From positions 1 to 36,816 of the forward strand of contig JAFZSQ010000010.1 of NCBI GenBank assembly GCA_017619295.1: a DNA stretch of 36,816 nt. The letters are read 5' to 3'. Source of the DNA: Lachnospiraceae bacterium. GTDB taxonomy: Bacteria > Bacillota > Clostridia > Lachnospirales > Lachnospiraceae. Below are positions 15,305-23,018 of this stretch, piece by piece. Each line of letters opens with the position of its first letter. Position 1 is the stretch's first letter. The notes under the pieces are model-generated. The model was not told where the DNA came from and searched no databases. It saw nothing but the letters and a program-made list of their open reading frames with translations. The translations under genes and the position numbers were made by a program.

Positions 15305-16474
15305 ATGTCTAAATATAATGATTTACTCAAGAAAAATGCTATGCTTATCATCCTTGTCCTGGTATATATCTTCTTTATCGTGATGACAGGCGGTTCGATG
15401 TTCTCACCCATGAACTTCAGCGCACTTATCACCCAGAACGCGTATGTATTTGTACTTGCGACAGGTATGTTAATGTGTATGCTTACCGGAGGTAACATTG
15501 ACCTTTCCTGTGGTTCCTTCGTATGTTTCCTTGGATCCATAGGCGGTGTTATGATGGTAGTTAAAGGCTGGGGAACCGGAGTATCAATCTTCTTAATGCT
15601 CCTTGTAGGTATCATTTATGGTGCCATTCTTGGTTTCCTTGTTGCTTACGTAAACATTCCCCCCTGGATTGCAACCCTTGCAGGTTTCCTTGCTTTCAGA
15701 GGTTTGGGTACAGCGATTCTCAGTTCAAACTCTTCAACAGGAAGTATCTCACCTATTCCAGAGAGCTTTCTTAGACTGTTCGCAGGAAAACTGTTTGAAA
15801 CATCAATTGTTGAGTTTAACGTAATCTGCTTTGTTGTAGGTGTCATTGCCGCAGCAATAGTTGTTTTCTTAAACTTCAGAAACAGAGCTAACAAGCTTAA
15901 AAAAGGTTATGAAGCAGATTCTCAGACAGCAGTTATTGTAAAATCTGCTCTCTCAGCTGCAGCAATCCTTTTATTTACATATAAGCTTGCCTGGTCAGGC
16001 GGAATCCCCGTAGTTCTTGTATGGGTAGTTGTAATTGTCCTTATTTACAACTTCATTACTTCCAAGACTGCTTTAGGAAGATACTTCTATACAATCGGTG
16101 GAAACAAGGAAGCAACAAGACTTTCAGGTGTTGATACCAGAAAGATCATGTTCTTCGCTTACCTTAACATGGCGATTTTGACAGCTGTTACATCCTACAT
16201 CGTTGTATCAAGATTCCAGGCTGCAAACTCTACAGCAGGAACCAACTACGAGATGGATGCCATCGCAGGTTGTGTAGTCGGCGGTGTATCTGCATACGGT
16301 GGATCAGGTACTGTATTCGGAATGGTTGTCGGTGCTACTCTTATCGGTGTAATCAACCTTGGAATGTCCCTTATGGGCGTTAACGAGGACTGGCAGAAGA
16401 TTGTTAAAGGTCTTGTACTTTTAGGAGCAGTAGTATTCGATATCATCGCCAACAAGAAAAACGCAGTTAAGTAA
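15305..16474 (+). CDS. mmsB: Sugar ABC transporter permease 2 (MmsB/XylH family)
   Basis: This 389-residue membrane protein is a clear paralog of the preceding permease: GGNIDLSCGSFVCFLGSIGG, PPWIATLAGFLAFRGLG, GRYFYTIGGNKEATRLSGVD and MGVNEDWQKIVKGLVLLGAV line up with its signatures, while the intervening loops differ (SSNSSTGSISPIPES here; HAVGIRNTTF there). AAGGAGG precedes the ATG by 7 bases, and the gene lies 12 bases after the first permease. CUT2 transporters usually have one permease working as a homodimer, so two adjacent copies with one ATPase suggest a heterodimer or alternative pairings. It ends the operon, followed by a strong terminator. Confidence 0.9.
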   Translation: MSKYNDLLKKNAMLIILVLVYIFFIVMTGGSMFSPMNFSALITQNAYVFVLATGMLMCMLTGGNIDLSCGSFVCFLGSIGGVMMVVKGWGTGVSIFLMLLVGIIYGAILGFLVAYVNIPPWIATLAGFLAFRGLGTAILSSNSSTGSISPIPESFLRLFAGKLFETSIVEFNVICFVVGVIAAAIVVFLNFRNRANKLKKGYEADSQTAVIVKSALSAAAILLFTYKLAWSGGIPVVLVWVVVIVLIYNFITSKTALGRYFYTIGGNKEATRLSGVDTRKIMFFAYLNMAILTAVTSYIVVSRFQAANSTAGTNYEMDAIAGCVVGGVSAYGGSGTVFGMVVGATLIGVINLGMSLMGVNEDWQKIVKGLVLLGAVVFDIIANKKNAVK

Positions 16475-16503
16475 TAATCTCTTTTCATAGTAGCTTCACC
16501 GGG

Positions 16504-16540
16504 AGGCAGGATGGGTTAACAGAGACCTATCCTGCCTTTT
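16504..16540 (+). terminator. Intrinsic terminator of the sugar transporter operon
   Basis: A 13-bp stem (AGGCAGGATGGGT / ACCTATCCTGCCT, one G-U pair) with loop TAACAGAG is followed by TTT. It ends 66 bases past the second permease. Confidence 0.85.
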
Positions 16541-16555
16541 GGCATTACGGGGATA

Positions 16556-16584
16556 TTGAATGCAAACGTTTCATGGGGTAAAAT
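16556..16584 (+). promoter_or_regulatory. Promoter and LacI/CcpA-type operator of the GH13 gene
   Basis: TTGAAT (16556-16561) and TAAAAT (16579-16584) are separated by 17 bases. Inside the spacer is TGCAAACGTTTCAT (16561-16574), whose perfect AAACGTTT core with central CG is typical of LacI-family operators, including CcpA and maltose repressors. A protein bound there would block the polymerase. Which repressor acts here cannot be said. Confidence 0.7.
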
Positions 16585-16610
16585 AAGGTGAAAGAAAGGA
16601 AATCCTTTTT

Positions 16611-18713
16611 ATGTTCGGCACCCGGGAAATGAGTGGGACAATGTGGAGTTTAAACTATGTAAATTCCATTCGTCCTTTGATAAAGAAAAAAGCATTGTTC
16701 TCCGATACCACGGAGAACTTTGTTATACCGTTTGAACCTACGGCTTATGACAGAATTACCATAAGATTCAGAACTGCCAAGGACAATGTAGACTCTGTTT
16801 ATATAGTCCTCGGTGGAGCGCGCATTCCGATGTTATGGGAGAGCTGTGATGAGCTTTTTGATTACTATTATCACGAAACCCAGCTGGATAACTGCAAGAT
16901 AAACTACCATTTCAGCATCAAGAGCGGAAAGCAGATAGTCTATTTTGATATGAGGGGTGTGGTAAACAAAGAAAGCTTTGATTACGACTTTGTGGTTATT
17001 CCCGGATTCTCAACTCCCAAATGGGCAAAGGGAGCTGTTATGTACCAGATTTATACTGACAGGTTCCGTAACGGAGATCCCGGAAATGACGTTCTTACCA
17101 ATGAGTACTATTACGTAGGAAACTACTCAGAGAGAGTAACCGACTGGTACTCCAATCCCGCCAATATGGATATCCACAGATTCTACGGCGGTGATTTACA
17201 GGGTGTAATGGATAAACTTGATTACCTTAAGGACCTGGGAGTTGAGGTTATTTACTTTAATCCCCTGTTCGTATCACCCTCAAACCATAAATATGATATT
17301 CAGGACTACGACCATATCGATCCTCACTTCGGAAGAATAAAGGACGATAAGGGAGAACTTCTTGCAGACGGTGACAAGGAGAACATGCATGCCACCAGAT
17401 ATATAAACAGGCTCACCAGCAAGGAAAACCTTGATGCAACCGATGCCTTCTTTGCGGAATTTGTGGCCGAGGCTCACAAGAGAGGGATCAGGGTAATTCT
17501 TGACGGCGTATTCAATCACTGCGGCTCCTTCAATAAATGGATGGACAGAGAGAGAATATATGAGAACGCCGAAGGTTTTGAAAAGGGTGCTTATATAACG
17601 GCAGACAGCCCTTACAGAAGCTTTTTTGATTTCAGTTCTCAGGGTTCATGGCCTTACAACAGATTCTATGAGGGCTGGTGGGGACATGACACTCTGCCTA
17701 AACTTAACTACGAAGGCTCACCGAGCCTTAAGGAATATATATTAAAGATTGCAAAGAAATGGGTGTCCGCCCCCTATAATGTGGATGGCTGGAGACTTGA
17801 TGTGGCAGCGGATTTGGGACACTCTCCCGAGTATAACCACAGCTTCTGGCAGGACTTCAGAAAGGCTGTTAAGGAAGCCAATCCCAATGCCATTATCTTA
17901 GCGGAGCACTATGGCGATACAAGACCGTGGCTTCAGGGCAATGAGTGGGACAGCGTTATGAACTATGACGCCTTCATGGAGCCTGTAACGTGGTTTCTTA
18001 CCGGTATGGAGAAGCACTCCGATGACTTCAGAGGCGATCTTTTAGGTAATCAGAGCCATTTCTGGGCAAGCATGCAGGAGCACTTAAAAGGCCTCGCAAT
18101 GCCTTCCATTATGGTGGCAATGAACCAGCTTTCGAACCACGATCACTCAAGATTCTTAACAAGAACCAATCATGTGGTTGGACGTGTTCAGGATAAGGGC
18201 CCGAAGGCTGCCGAAGAGGGAATCAATAAGGCGGTTATGAGGGAAGCCGTTATTATGCAGATGACCTGGACAGGAGCGCCTACTCTTTATTACGGAGATG
18301 AGGCGGGAGTTTGCGGTTTTACCGATCCCGATAACAGAAGAACTTATCCCTGGGGCAGGGAAGATATAGAAATGCTGCTTTTCCATAAGGCAGCAATTAA
18401 GATTCACAAGGACTGCCCTGAGCTTAAGACAGGCTCTCTCAAGTTCCTTGATACAGACAGGAACTTCATAGCTTATGGAAGATTCGACAATCTTGGCAAA
18501 ACCATAGTTCTCATTAACAACGGTAATGAGGACCTGGAAAGATTGGTTACGGTTTGGGTACTGGGAATACCCAAGGAAGCTGAAGTCACCAGACTACTCT
18601 ATTCTGACGCTTACACCTTTAGCGACAGCCATGAGAAGGTTATAGTGACCAATGGAAATATTAATGTCACACTCCCCAGAACCGGAGCAATGATATTAAG
18701 ATATGCCGAATAA
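16611..18713 (+). CDS. Cytoplasmic GH13 alpha-glucanase (neopullulanase/cyclomaltodextrinase-like)
   Basis: The 700-residue enzyme has an N-terminal beta-sandwich (about 1-135) and a GH13 TIM barrel opening at AVMYQIYTDRFRNGD (142-156). Conserved regions are ILDGVFNHCG (296-305), GWRLDVAADLG with nucleophile D397, ILAEHYGD with acid/base E432 and LSNHDHSR with D511; a short beta domain closes the protein. No signal peptide is present, so it acts inside the cell on imported maltodextrins or cyclodextrins, or on glycogen. The N-terminal domain and the MYQIYTDRF segment fit the neopullulanase, maltogenic amylase and cyclomaltodextrinase group, but the exact specificity cannot be settled here. 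It is monocistronic with its own promoter and terminator, and the LacI/CcpA-like operator suggests sugar-dependent repression. Confidence 0.88.
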   Translation: MFGTREMSGTMWSLNYVNSIRPLIKKKALFSDTTENFVIPFEPTAYDRITIRFRTAKDNVDSVYIVLGGARIPMLWESCDELFDYYYHETQLDNCKINYHFSIKSGKQIVYFDMRGVVNKESFDYDFVVIPGFSTPKWAKGAVMYQIYTDRFRNGDPGNDVLTNEYYYVGNYSERVTDWYSNPANMDIHRFYGGDLQGVMDKLDYLKDLGVEVIYFNPLFVSPSNHKYDIQDYDHIDPHFGRIKDDKGELLADGDKENMHATRYINRLTSKENLDATDAFFAEFVAEAHKRGIRVILDGVFNHCGSFNKWMDRERIYENAEGFEKGAYITADSPYRSFFDFSSQGSWPYNRFYEGWWGHDTLPKLNYEGSPSLKEYILKIAKKWVSAPYNVDGWRLDVAADLGHSPEYNHSFWQDFRKAVKEANPNAIILAEHYGDTRPWLQGNEWDSVMNYDAFMEPVTWFLTGMEKHSDDFRGDLLGNQSHFWASMQEHLKGLAMPSIMVAMNQLSNHDHSRFLTRTNHVVGRVQDKGPKAAEEGINKAVMREAVIMQMTWTGAPTLYYGDEAGVCGFTDPDNRRTYPWGREDIEMLLFHKAAIKIHKDCPELKTGSLKFLDTDRNFIAYGRFDNLGKTIVLINNGNEDLERLVTVWVLGIPKEAEVTRLLYSDAYTFSDSHEKVIVTNGNINVTLPRTGAMILRYAE

Positions 18714-18718
18714 GCTAG

Positions 18719-18759
18719 GGAGTTTAGAAAGATTTTATATTCTTTTTAAACTCCTTTTA
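18719..18759 (+). terminator. Intrinsic terminator after the GH13 gene
   Basis: An 8-bp stem (GGAGTTTA / TAAACTCC), extendable inward by GAAAGA / TCTTTT pairing, is followed by TTTTATT. It begins 5 bases after the GH13 stop. Confidence 0.8.
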
Positions 18760-18788
18760 TTGAATTTAAGAGAAAGACCCCTTACGAT
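18760..18788 (+). promoter_or_regulatory. Candidate promoter of the zinc-ribbon/DUF5685/DnaJ cluster
   Basis: TTGAAT (18760-18765), 17 bases, then TACGAT (18783-18788). The -35 hexamer is the same as those of the GH13 and foldase genes, and this one also starts right at the end of the preceding terminator's T tract. Confidence 0.5.
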
Positions 18789-18821
18789 TAAAGACAGAAA
18801 CGGTCTTTATGAGGTGACGGT

Positions 18822-19220
18822 ATGAATTTCAGACAAAGATTAGCAAGATTTATGATGGGAAGATACGGAACGGACCAGCTTAATCAGTTCCTTTTCGGAA
18901 TTTCCTTTTTACTGATAGTTCTTTCAATGTTCAGAGTGCCTTACGTATACATTCTTGGACTTCTTATACTCGGATATTCGTATTTCAGAATGTTTTCAAG
19001 GAATATATATAAGAGACAGCAGGAGAACAACTTCTACCTTAAGCATTCTTACACGGTTAGAACTAAAATAAACAAGTTTATCGGAGAACTTAAGCAGAGA
19101 AGGACCCATCACATATACAGATGCCCGGGATGTAGCCAGAAGATAAGAGTTCCCAGAGGCAGGGGCAAGATTGAGATAAGATGTCCCAAGTGCAGTACCA
19201 CATTCATAAAGAACAGCTGA
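18822..19220 (+). CDS. Small membrane protein with C-terminal zinc ribbon
   Basis: The 132-residue protein has two predicted transmembrane helices (about residues 21-37 and 41-56), a basic linker and a C-terminal zinc ribbon with CPGC at 101-104 and CPKC at 121-124. The intervening VPRGRGKIEIR is typical of MJ0042-like ribbons. Both termini probably face the cytoplasm. A GAGGTG site precedes ATG 18822. It is 16 bases ahead of the DUF5685 gene, with a ribosome site between, and probably shares its transcript. The function is unknown; the ribbon suggests binding to a protein or nucleic acid at the membrane. Confidence 0.75.
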   Translation: MNFRQRLARFMMGRYGTDQLNQFLFGISFLLIVLSMFRVPYVYILGLLILGYSYFRMFSRNIYKRQQENNFYLKHSYTVRTKINKFIGELKQRRTHHIYRCPGCSQKIRVPRGRGKIEIRCPKCSTTFIKNS

Positions 19221-19236
19221 AACCGGGAGGATTAAA

Positions 19237-20079
19237 TTGTTCGGATATATAATAATAAATAAAGGAGAACTCAAATTTAAAGAGTTTGACATATATCAGG
19301 GATATTACTGCGGGTTATGCAGAGTATTGAAAGAGAAGTACGGCATCAAAGGACAGATGACCCTTTCCTATGACATGACATTCCTTGCAATGCTCCTTTC
19401 AGATCTTTATGAGCCTGAGCTTACTAAAGGCACAACAAAATGTATTGTTCATCCCTTTGAGAAGCATCCCACAATCAAGACCGAGTTTACAGAGTATGCG
19501 GCGGATATGAACATACTCCTTACATACTACAAATGTCTTGATGATTGGAATGATGACAGGAAAGCAGACAGGAAGATTCTTGCTGACATTCTTTGCGGCG
19601 CAGTCTGCAAAATACGAAACAAATATCCCGAGAAAGCCGACTTAATCAGAAGAACTCTGGAGAAAATGTCTGAGAAAGAGAAGCAGAAAGTAAGGGATGT
19701 AGATGAGATGTCAGCCCTGTTTGGAGATATTCTCGGAACCATTTTTTCATACAGAGATGATGAGTGGGCTGACGAATTGTATACAATAGGCAATAACCTG
19801 GGAAGGTTCATTTATATAATGGACGCCTATGAAGATATAGAGGACGACATCAAAAAGAACAGATACAACCCCTTTATTGATGACTATAAGAATCCTCAGT
19901 TTGATGAGGACATTCAGAAGGTCCTCACAAAGATGATGTCGGAGTGCTGCAAGGCTTTTGAGCTTTTACCCATAATAAATGACATCGATATTTTGAGAAA
20001 TATTCTTTATTCCGGAGTCTGGAGCAGATATGAGCTTGTAAGGAATAAGAGAAACAAAGAAGAGGAAAATCATGCGTGA
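19237..20079 (+). CDS. DUF5685 family protein with two aspartate-rich motifs
   Basis: The 280-residue, mostly helical soluble protein starts at a TTG 6 bases after GGGAGG. The opening [18 protein letters not shown] and YYCGLC (23-28) are what I recall as DUF5685 hallmarks. It has two acidic motifs, LDDWNDD (101-107) and DAYEDIEDD (196-204), the second followed by IKKNRYNPF. This pair recalls the Asp-rich metal-diphosphate sites of helical squalene/phytoene synthases, but that resemblance is my own inference and no function is established. It overlaps the downstream DnaJ-domain gene by 8 bases, implying coupled synthesis, and its upstream neighbour encodes a zinc-ribbon membrane protein. Confidence 0.75.
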   Translation: MFGYIIINKGELKFKEFDIYQGYYCGLCRVLKEKYGIKGQMTLSYDMTFLAMLLSDLYEPELTKGTTKCIVHPFEKHPTIKTEFTEYAADMNILLTYYKCLDDWNDDRKADRKILADILCGAVCKIRNKYPEKADLIRRTLEKMSEKEKQKVRDVDEMSALFGDILGTIFSYRDDEWADELYTIGNNLGRFIYIMDAYEDIEDDIKKNRYNPFIDDYKNPQFDEDIQKVLTKMMSECCKAFELLPIINDIDILRNILYSGVWSRYELVRNKRNKEEENHA

Positions 20080-20845
20080 TCCCTATCAGGTTCTGGGAGT
20101 ATCCAGAGGCGCTTCGGAAGAAGAAATAAAAAAAGCATATAAGGCTCTAAGCCGTAAATATCATCCGGATGCCAACATAAACAATCCAAACAAAGAGGCA
20201 GCGGAGGAGAAGTTTAAGGAAGTTCAGGCAGCATACAAGCAGGTTATGCAGGAGAAGACCGGCGGATACAGTTCATCATCCTACGGCCCCGGTTCTTCAT
20301 ACGGTTATGGACAGTCGTCAGGCTCAAGCAATGGAAGCTATGGCAGTTACGGATACAGAGATTCCGACTTTGAAGAGTTCTTTAAGAATTTTGGGTTTGG
20401 TTCCTTTGGCGGATTTGGTTCAAATTATGCGGGAAACGGTACAGGCTATGAGGAAGACAACCACATTCGTGCAGCCGGCAACTATATAAGAAACGGCTAC
20501 TATAAGGAAGCAAGAACCACCCTGGACGACATGGAGCCGGGTCTCAGGAATGCAAGATGGTATTATTATTCGGCTCTTGCTCATTACGGTCTCGGAAATT
20601 CCGTGGCAGCTATGGAACATGCGAGAAAAGCATCTGCCATGGAGCCTTCAAATGCGGACTACAGAAACCTTGTTAACCAGTTTGAAAGAGGGGATGACTG
20701 GTACAGCTCAAGGCGCTATGCATATTCTTCACCCGTCAGCGGAGGAAGCAGTATATGCCTTAAACTATGTATAGCAAATATTATTTGTAATCTTTGCTGC
20801 GGTGGCGGCGGATTATGCTGTGGTGGAGGACCTTACTACTACTAA
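20072..20845 (+). CDS. DnaJ-domain protein with Gly/Ser/Tyr linker and Cys-rich tail
   Basis: The 257-residue protein has an N-terminal J domain (about 1-62) with HPD at 31-33, so it should stimulate an Hsp70 (DnaK) ATPase. A linker rich in G, S and Y (about 64-125) follows, then a TPR-like helical pair (about 130-200, with [20 protein letters not shown] and [12 protein letters not shown]). An unusual tail (about 224-257) has six cysteines, two CC pairs among them, glycine runs and a final YYY. The normal DnaJ zinc finger and C-terminal substrate domains are absent, so this is a class III J protein with a specialised client. The ATG overlaps the DUF5685 gene by 8 bases, suggesting the DUF5685 protein is a partner. 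Confidence 0.82.
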   Translation: MRDPYQVLGVSRGASEEEIKKAYKALSRKYHPDANINNPNKEAAEEKFKEVQAAYKQVMQEKTGGYSSSSYGPGSSYGYGQSSGSSNGSYGSYGYRDSDFEEFFKNFGFGSFGGFGSNYAGNGTGYEEDNHIRAAGNYIRNGYYKEARTTLDDMEPGLRNARWYYYSALAHYGLGNSVAAMEHARKASAMEPSNADYRNLVNQFERGDDWYSSRRYAYSSPVSGGSSICLKLCIANIICNLCCGGGGLCCGGGPYYY

Positions 20846-20868
20846 ACTCACATTATGGGGGAAACTAA

Positions 20869-21528
20869 ATGAATTATCTGTTTCTGGTGCTTTTAATTAT
20901 TGCAAGTGCAATACACCTTTATGACAGTTGGCATGATAATAAGAGAAGGGGTTTCACCAAACCCTTTCTTTTGCTATTCATAATTCTATATTATTTCACT
21001 TCCACGAAGGAACCCTACTGGGTTCTGGTGGGAGCTCTGGTAACCAGCTGGCTTGGAGACGTGCTTTTAATCCCTAAGGGAAATAAGTGGTTCCTTGCGG
21101 GTGGAATAAGCTTCCTGTTTTGTCATATACTGTTTATAGGGGTATATTTGAGAAACATCGATTTTGCCAAAGTAAACCTCTATGTAATGGCGCCGGTAAC
21201 GGTAGTTTATTATACGGTGGTAATCATTATCATAAAGAATCTTTATCCCACCACACCCAGAGCCATGGTTCCGCCCATGTGTTTCTACCTGTTTGCAAAC
21301 GCCACCATGAATATATTCGCACTGAAGCAGCTTTTCTCCAATCCCACAGCGGGTGCGGTGGTTGCTTACATTGGAGCGATTCTTTTCTTCATTTCGGATT
21401 GCACGCTGTATCTGGTCAGATACTACAGGGATCCGGACATTGTGTTTAAAAGGCATTTCACGGTAATGCTTACTTATATATTGGGCGAGTTTATGATAAC
21501 TCAAGGAGTTTTAATGTTGGGGATATAG
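20869..21528 (+). CDS. YhhN/TMEM86-family integral membrane protein
   Basis: The 219-residue protein has about seven to eight hydrophobic helices and family motifs: TKPFLLLFIILYY near residues 30-42, SWLGDVLLIPKGNKWFLAGG near 60-80 and the C-terminal GAILFFISDCTLYL (about 163-176) with MLTYILGEFMITQG. Animal members of this family are lysoplasmalogenases that hydrolyse the vinyl ether bond of lysoplasmalogens; bacterial members are mostly uncharacterised. Butyrivibrio-type bacteria are known to contain plasmalogens, so a related lipid role is possible but unproven. A GGGGGAAA site precedes the ATG. It lies 23 bases after the DnaJ gene and 33 bases before a lipid kinase gene. Confidence 0.78.
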   Translation: MNYLFLVLLIIASAIHLYDSWHDNKRRGFTKPFLLLFIILYYFTSTKEPYWVLVGALVTSWLGDVLLIPKGNKWFLAGGISFLFCHILFIGVYLRNIDFAKVNLYVMAPVTVVYYTVVIIIIKNLYPTTPRAMVPPMCFYLFANATMNIFALKQLFSNPTAGAVVAYIGAILFFISDCTLYLVRYYRDPDIVFKRHFTVMLTYILGEFMITQGVLMLGI

Positions 21529-21561
21529 TTAAACTACATATTTAGAAAGGGAGGTTATTCT

Positions 21562-22455
21562 ATGAGGTATGTGTTTATTGTTAATCCCTTTGCGGGATCG
21601 GGGGACAGTGAAGCCCTCATCAGGGATGCGGTCAACAGCTCAAAGCATACGGAAGAGTGCGAGATTTACCTTACAAAAGCACCTGAGGATGCCACGAAGT
21701 TTGTAAGAGAATACCCATCCGATGAAGAAGTAAGGTTCATTGCCTGCGGAGGCGACGGAACCATCAACGAAGTGTTTAATGGTGCTGTGGGGAAACCGAA
21801 CACTTCGGTAAGCTGCTATCCATGCGGAAGCGGAAATGACTTTGTGAAGGTCTTTGGAGCTGACAAGTTTAAGGATATTGAGGCTATTATCGAAGCTCCT
21901 GCAAAGCCCATCGACCTTATAAAAGTGGGAAACAGATACAGCAACAATGTAACAAACTTCGGTTTTGATACCACTGTTGCCATTACAATCAATAAAGAAA
22001 GAGAGAAAACCGGACACGGAAACAAGAGTGCATACACAAAAGGAATAGTTACCGCACTGATCAAGAGTATGAAAAACAAAGTTACGGTAACCGCTGACGG
22101 AGAGGTATTAAACCCTTCCGGCAAAGCACTTCTCTGTACCGTAGCCAACGGCCAGTATGTGGGAGGCTCCTTTAAATGCGCCCCCAGAGCCGAAGTAGAT
22201 GACGGATGGCTTGAGGTTTGCCTCATTAAGCCAATATCGAGACTTCGCTTTGTCAAAATCCTCGGCCCCTACACTGAAGGAAAGCACCTGGATGACGAAA
22301 AGATGAAGGATATCATCGTCTATCGTCGTGCCAAGAAGGTGGAGGTAAGCGGAGAACCGGGCTTTGCCTATTCCCTTGACGGAGAGATTATCTACGAGGA
22401 CAATTTCACATTGGAAGTAGCGGAGAAAGCAATTAATTTTGCCGTTCCGGAATAA
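21562..22455 (+). CDS. Diacylglycerol kinase family lipid kinase (DagK/YegS type)
   Basis: The 297-residue soluble protein has the DAGK catalytic domain: VNPFAGSGDSE (8-17) as the nucleotide loop, GGDGTINEVFNG (63-74) as the signature and PCGSGNDF (87-94). The second beta-sandwich domain contains GGSFKCAPRAEVDDG. Members phosphorylate diacylglycerol or related membrane lipids at the inner face; in Firmicutes DgkB recycles the diacylglycerol released during lipoteichoic acid synthesis. The substrate is not determinable here. GGGAGG precedes ATG 21562. It follows the YhhN-family gene closely, which may mark a small lipid-related pair, and ends before a clear terminator. Confidence 0.88.
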   Translation: MRYVFIVNPFAGSGDSEALIRDAVNSSKHTEECEIYLTKAPEDATKFVREYPSDEEVRFIACGGDGTINEVFNGAVGKPNTSVSCYPCGSGNDFVKVFGADKFKDIEAIIEAPAKPIDLIKVGNRYSNNVTNFGFDTTVAITINKEREKTGHGNKSAYTKGIVTALIKSMKNKVTVTADGEVLNPSGKALLCTVANGQYVGGSFKCAPRAEVDDGWLEVCLIKPISRLRFVKILGPYTEGKHLDDEKMKDIIVYRRAKKVEVSGEPGFAYSLDGEIIYEDNFTLEVAEKAINFAVPE

Positions 22456-22467
22456 ATTTATAAGAGA

Positions 22468-22505
22468 AAGCCCTGCGGGACACATGACTGCAGGGCTTAT
22501 TTTAT
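22468..22505 (+). terminator. Intrinsic terminator after the lipid kinase gene
   Basis: A 9-bp perfect stem (AAGCCCTGC / GCAGGGCTT) with a 13-base loop is followed by ATTTTAT. It lies 12 bases after the kinase stop. Confidence 0.8.
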
Positions 22506-22520
22506 GCGGCTTTTCGGGAC

Positions 22521-22585
22521 TTTTGAAAAATAATAAAAAAATTTTCAAAAAACGTGTTGACATACTACGACGGTCGTGGTATAAA
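22521..22585 (+). promoter_or_regulatory. Strong promoter of the PadR operon with A+T-rich upstream element
   Basis: TTGACA (22557-22562), a 17-base spacer and TATAAA (22580-22585) form a near-consensus housekeeping promoter. Immediately upstream is an A/T-rich inverted repeat TTTTGAAAA / TTTTCAAAA (22521-22550), which could work as an UP-like element. Confidence 0.85.
22562..22582 (+). promoter_or_regulatory. Operator 1 in the PadR promoter spacer
   Basis: The arms ATACTACGAC and GTCGTGGTAT flank a central G and match with one mismatch, forming a 21-bp palindrome that fills the spacer and enters the -10. A regulator bound here would exclude polymerase. The adjacent padR gene makes autorepression the simplest reading. 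Confidence 0.75.
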
Positions 22586-22597
22586 TACTTTATCAGA

Positions 22598-22620
22598 CGT
22601 ACTACGGCAGACGTAGTACG
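22598..22620 (+). promoter_or_regulatory. Operator 2 downstream of the PadR promoter
   Basis: The arms CGTACTACG and CGTAGTACG are perfectly complementary over 9 bp with a 5-base spacer. It shares the TACTACG core with operator 1 and lies in the early transcribed leader. The octamer CAGACGTA recurs at 22594, 22608 and 22637. Confidence 0.7.
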
Positions 22621-22657
22621 ACAAACGAAGCAACGACAGACGTAGGAGGAGAATCAC

Positions 22658-23005
22658 ATGATAGAAATCAGCAGTGACGTCATTAGAGGCTACAATGACA
22701 CGATGATTCTTTTCATACTGGGAGATGCGCCTTCATACGGATATGAAATTTCCAAGAAGATTAAACAGTTATCTAAAGAGAAATATCTGATTAAGGAAAC
22801 AACATTGTATTCGGCCTTCACCAGAATGGAGAAGAATGGCTTTATCGAATCTTTTGTATCGGAAGATGCAGAGGGCAACGGTAAGAAACGAACATATTAC
22901 AGGATCACGGAACAAGGAAAACAGTATTACGCAGACAAATGTGAGGAATGGAAACTGACAAAGGATGTTGTCGAGAACTTCATCAGAGACAACGGAATTT
23001 ATTAG
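22658..23005 (+). CDS. PadR-family transcriptional regulator
   Basis: The 115-residue protein is a winged helix-turn-helix of the short PadR type: a start helix with RGYNDTMILFILGDAPSYGY, recognition region ETTLYSAFTRMEKNGFIES (about 46-64) and wing GKKRTYYRITEQGKQYY (about 74-90). Such proteins act as dimers that repress their own operon and release DNA on ligand binding or stress. The ATG follows TAGGAGGAG. It leads an operon with a HAAS-domain membrane protein and a DUF4097 protein, a combination often found in Firmicute envelope-response loci. The palindromes over its promoter are its likely sites. The inducer is unknown. Confidence 0.92.
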   Translation: MIEISSDVIRGYNDTMILFILGDAPSYGYEISKKIKQLSKEKYLIKETTLYSAFTRMEKNGFIESFVSEDAEGNGKKRTYYRITEQGKQYYADKCEEWKLTKDVVENFIRDNGIY

Positions 23006-23018
23006 GAGGGATAAGGTA

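Noticed and set aside
18773-18818. AAAGACC / GGTCTTT inverted repeat before the zinc-ribbon gene
   Set aside because: Only 7 bp with a 32-base loop; could be chance and has no further support.
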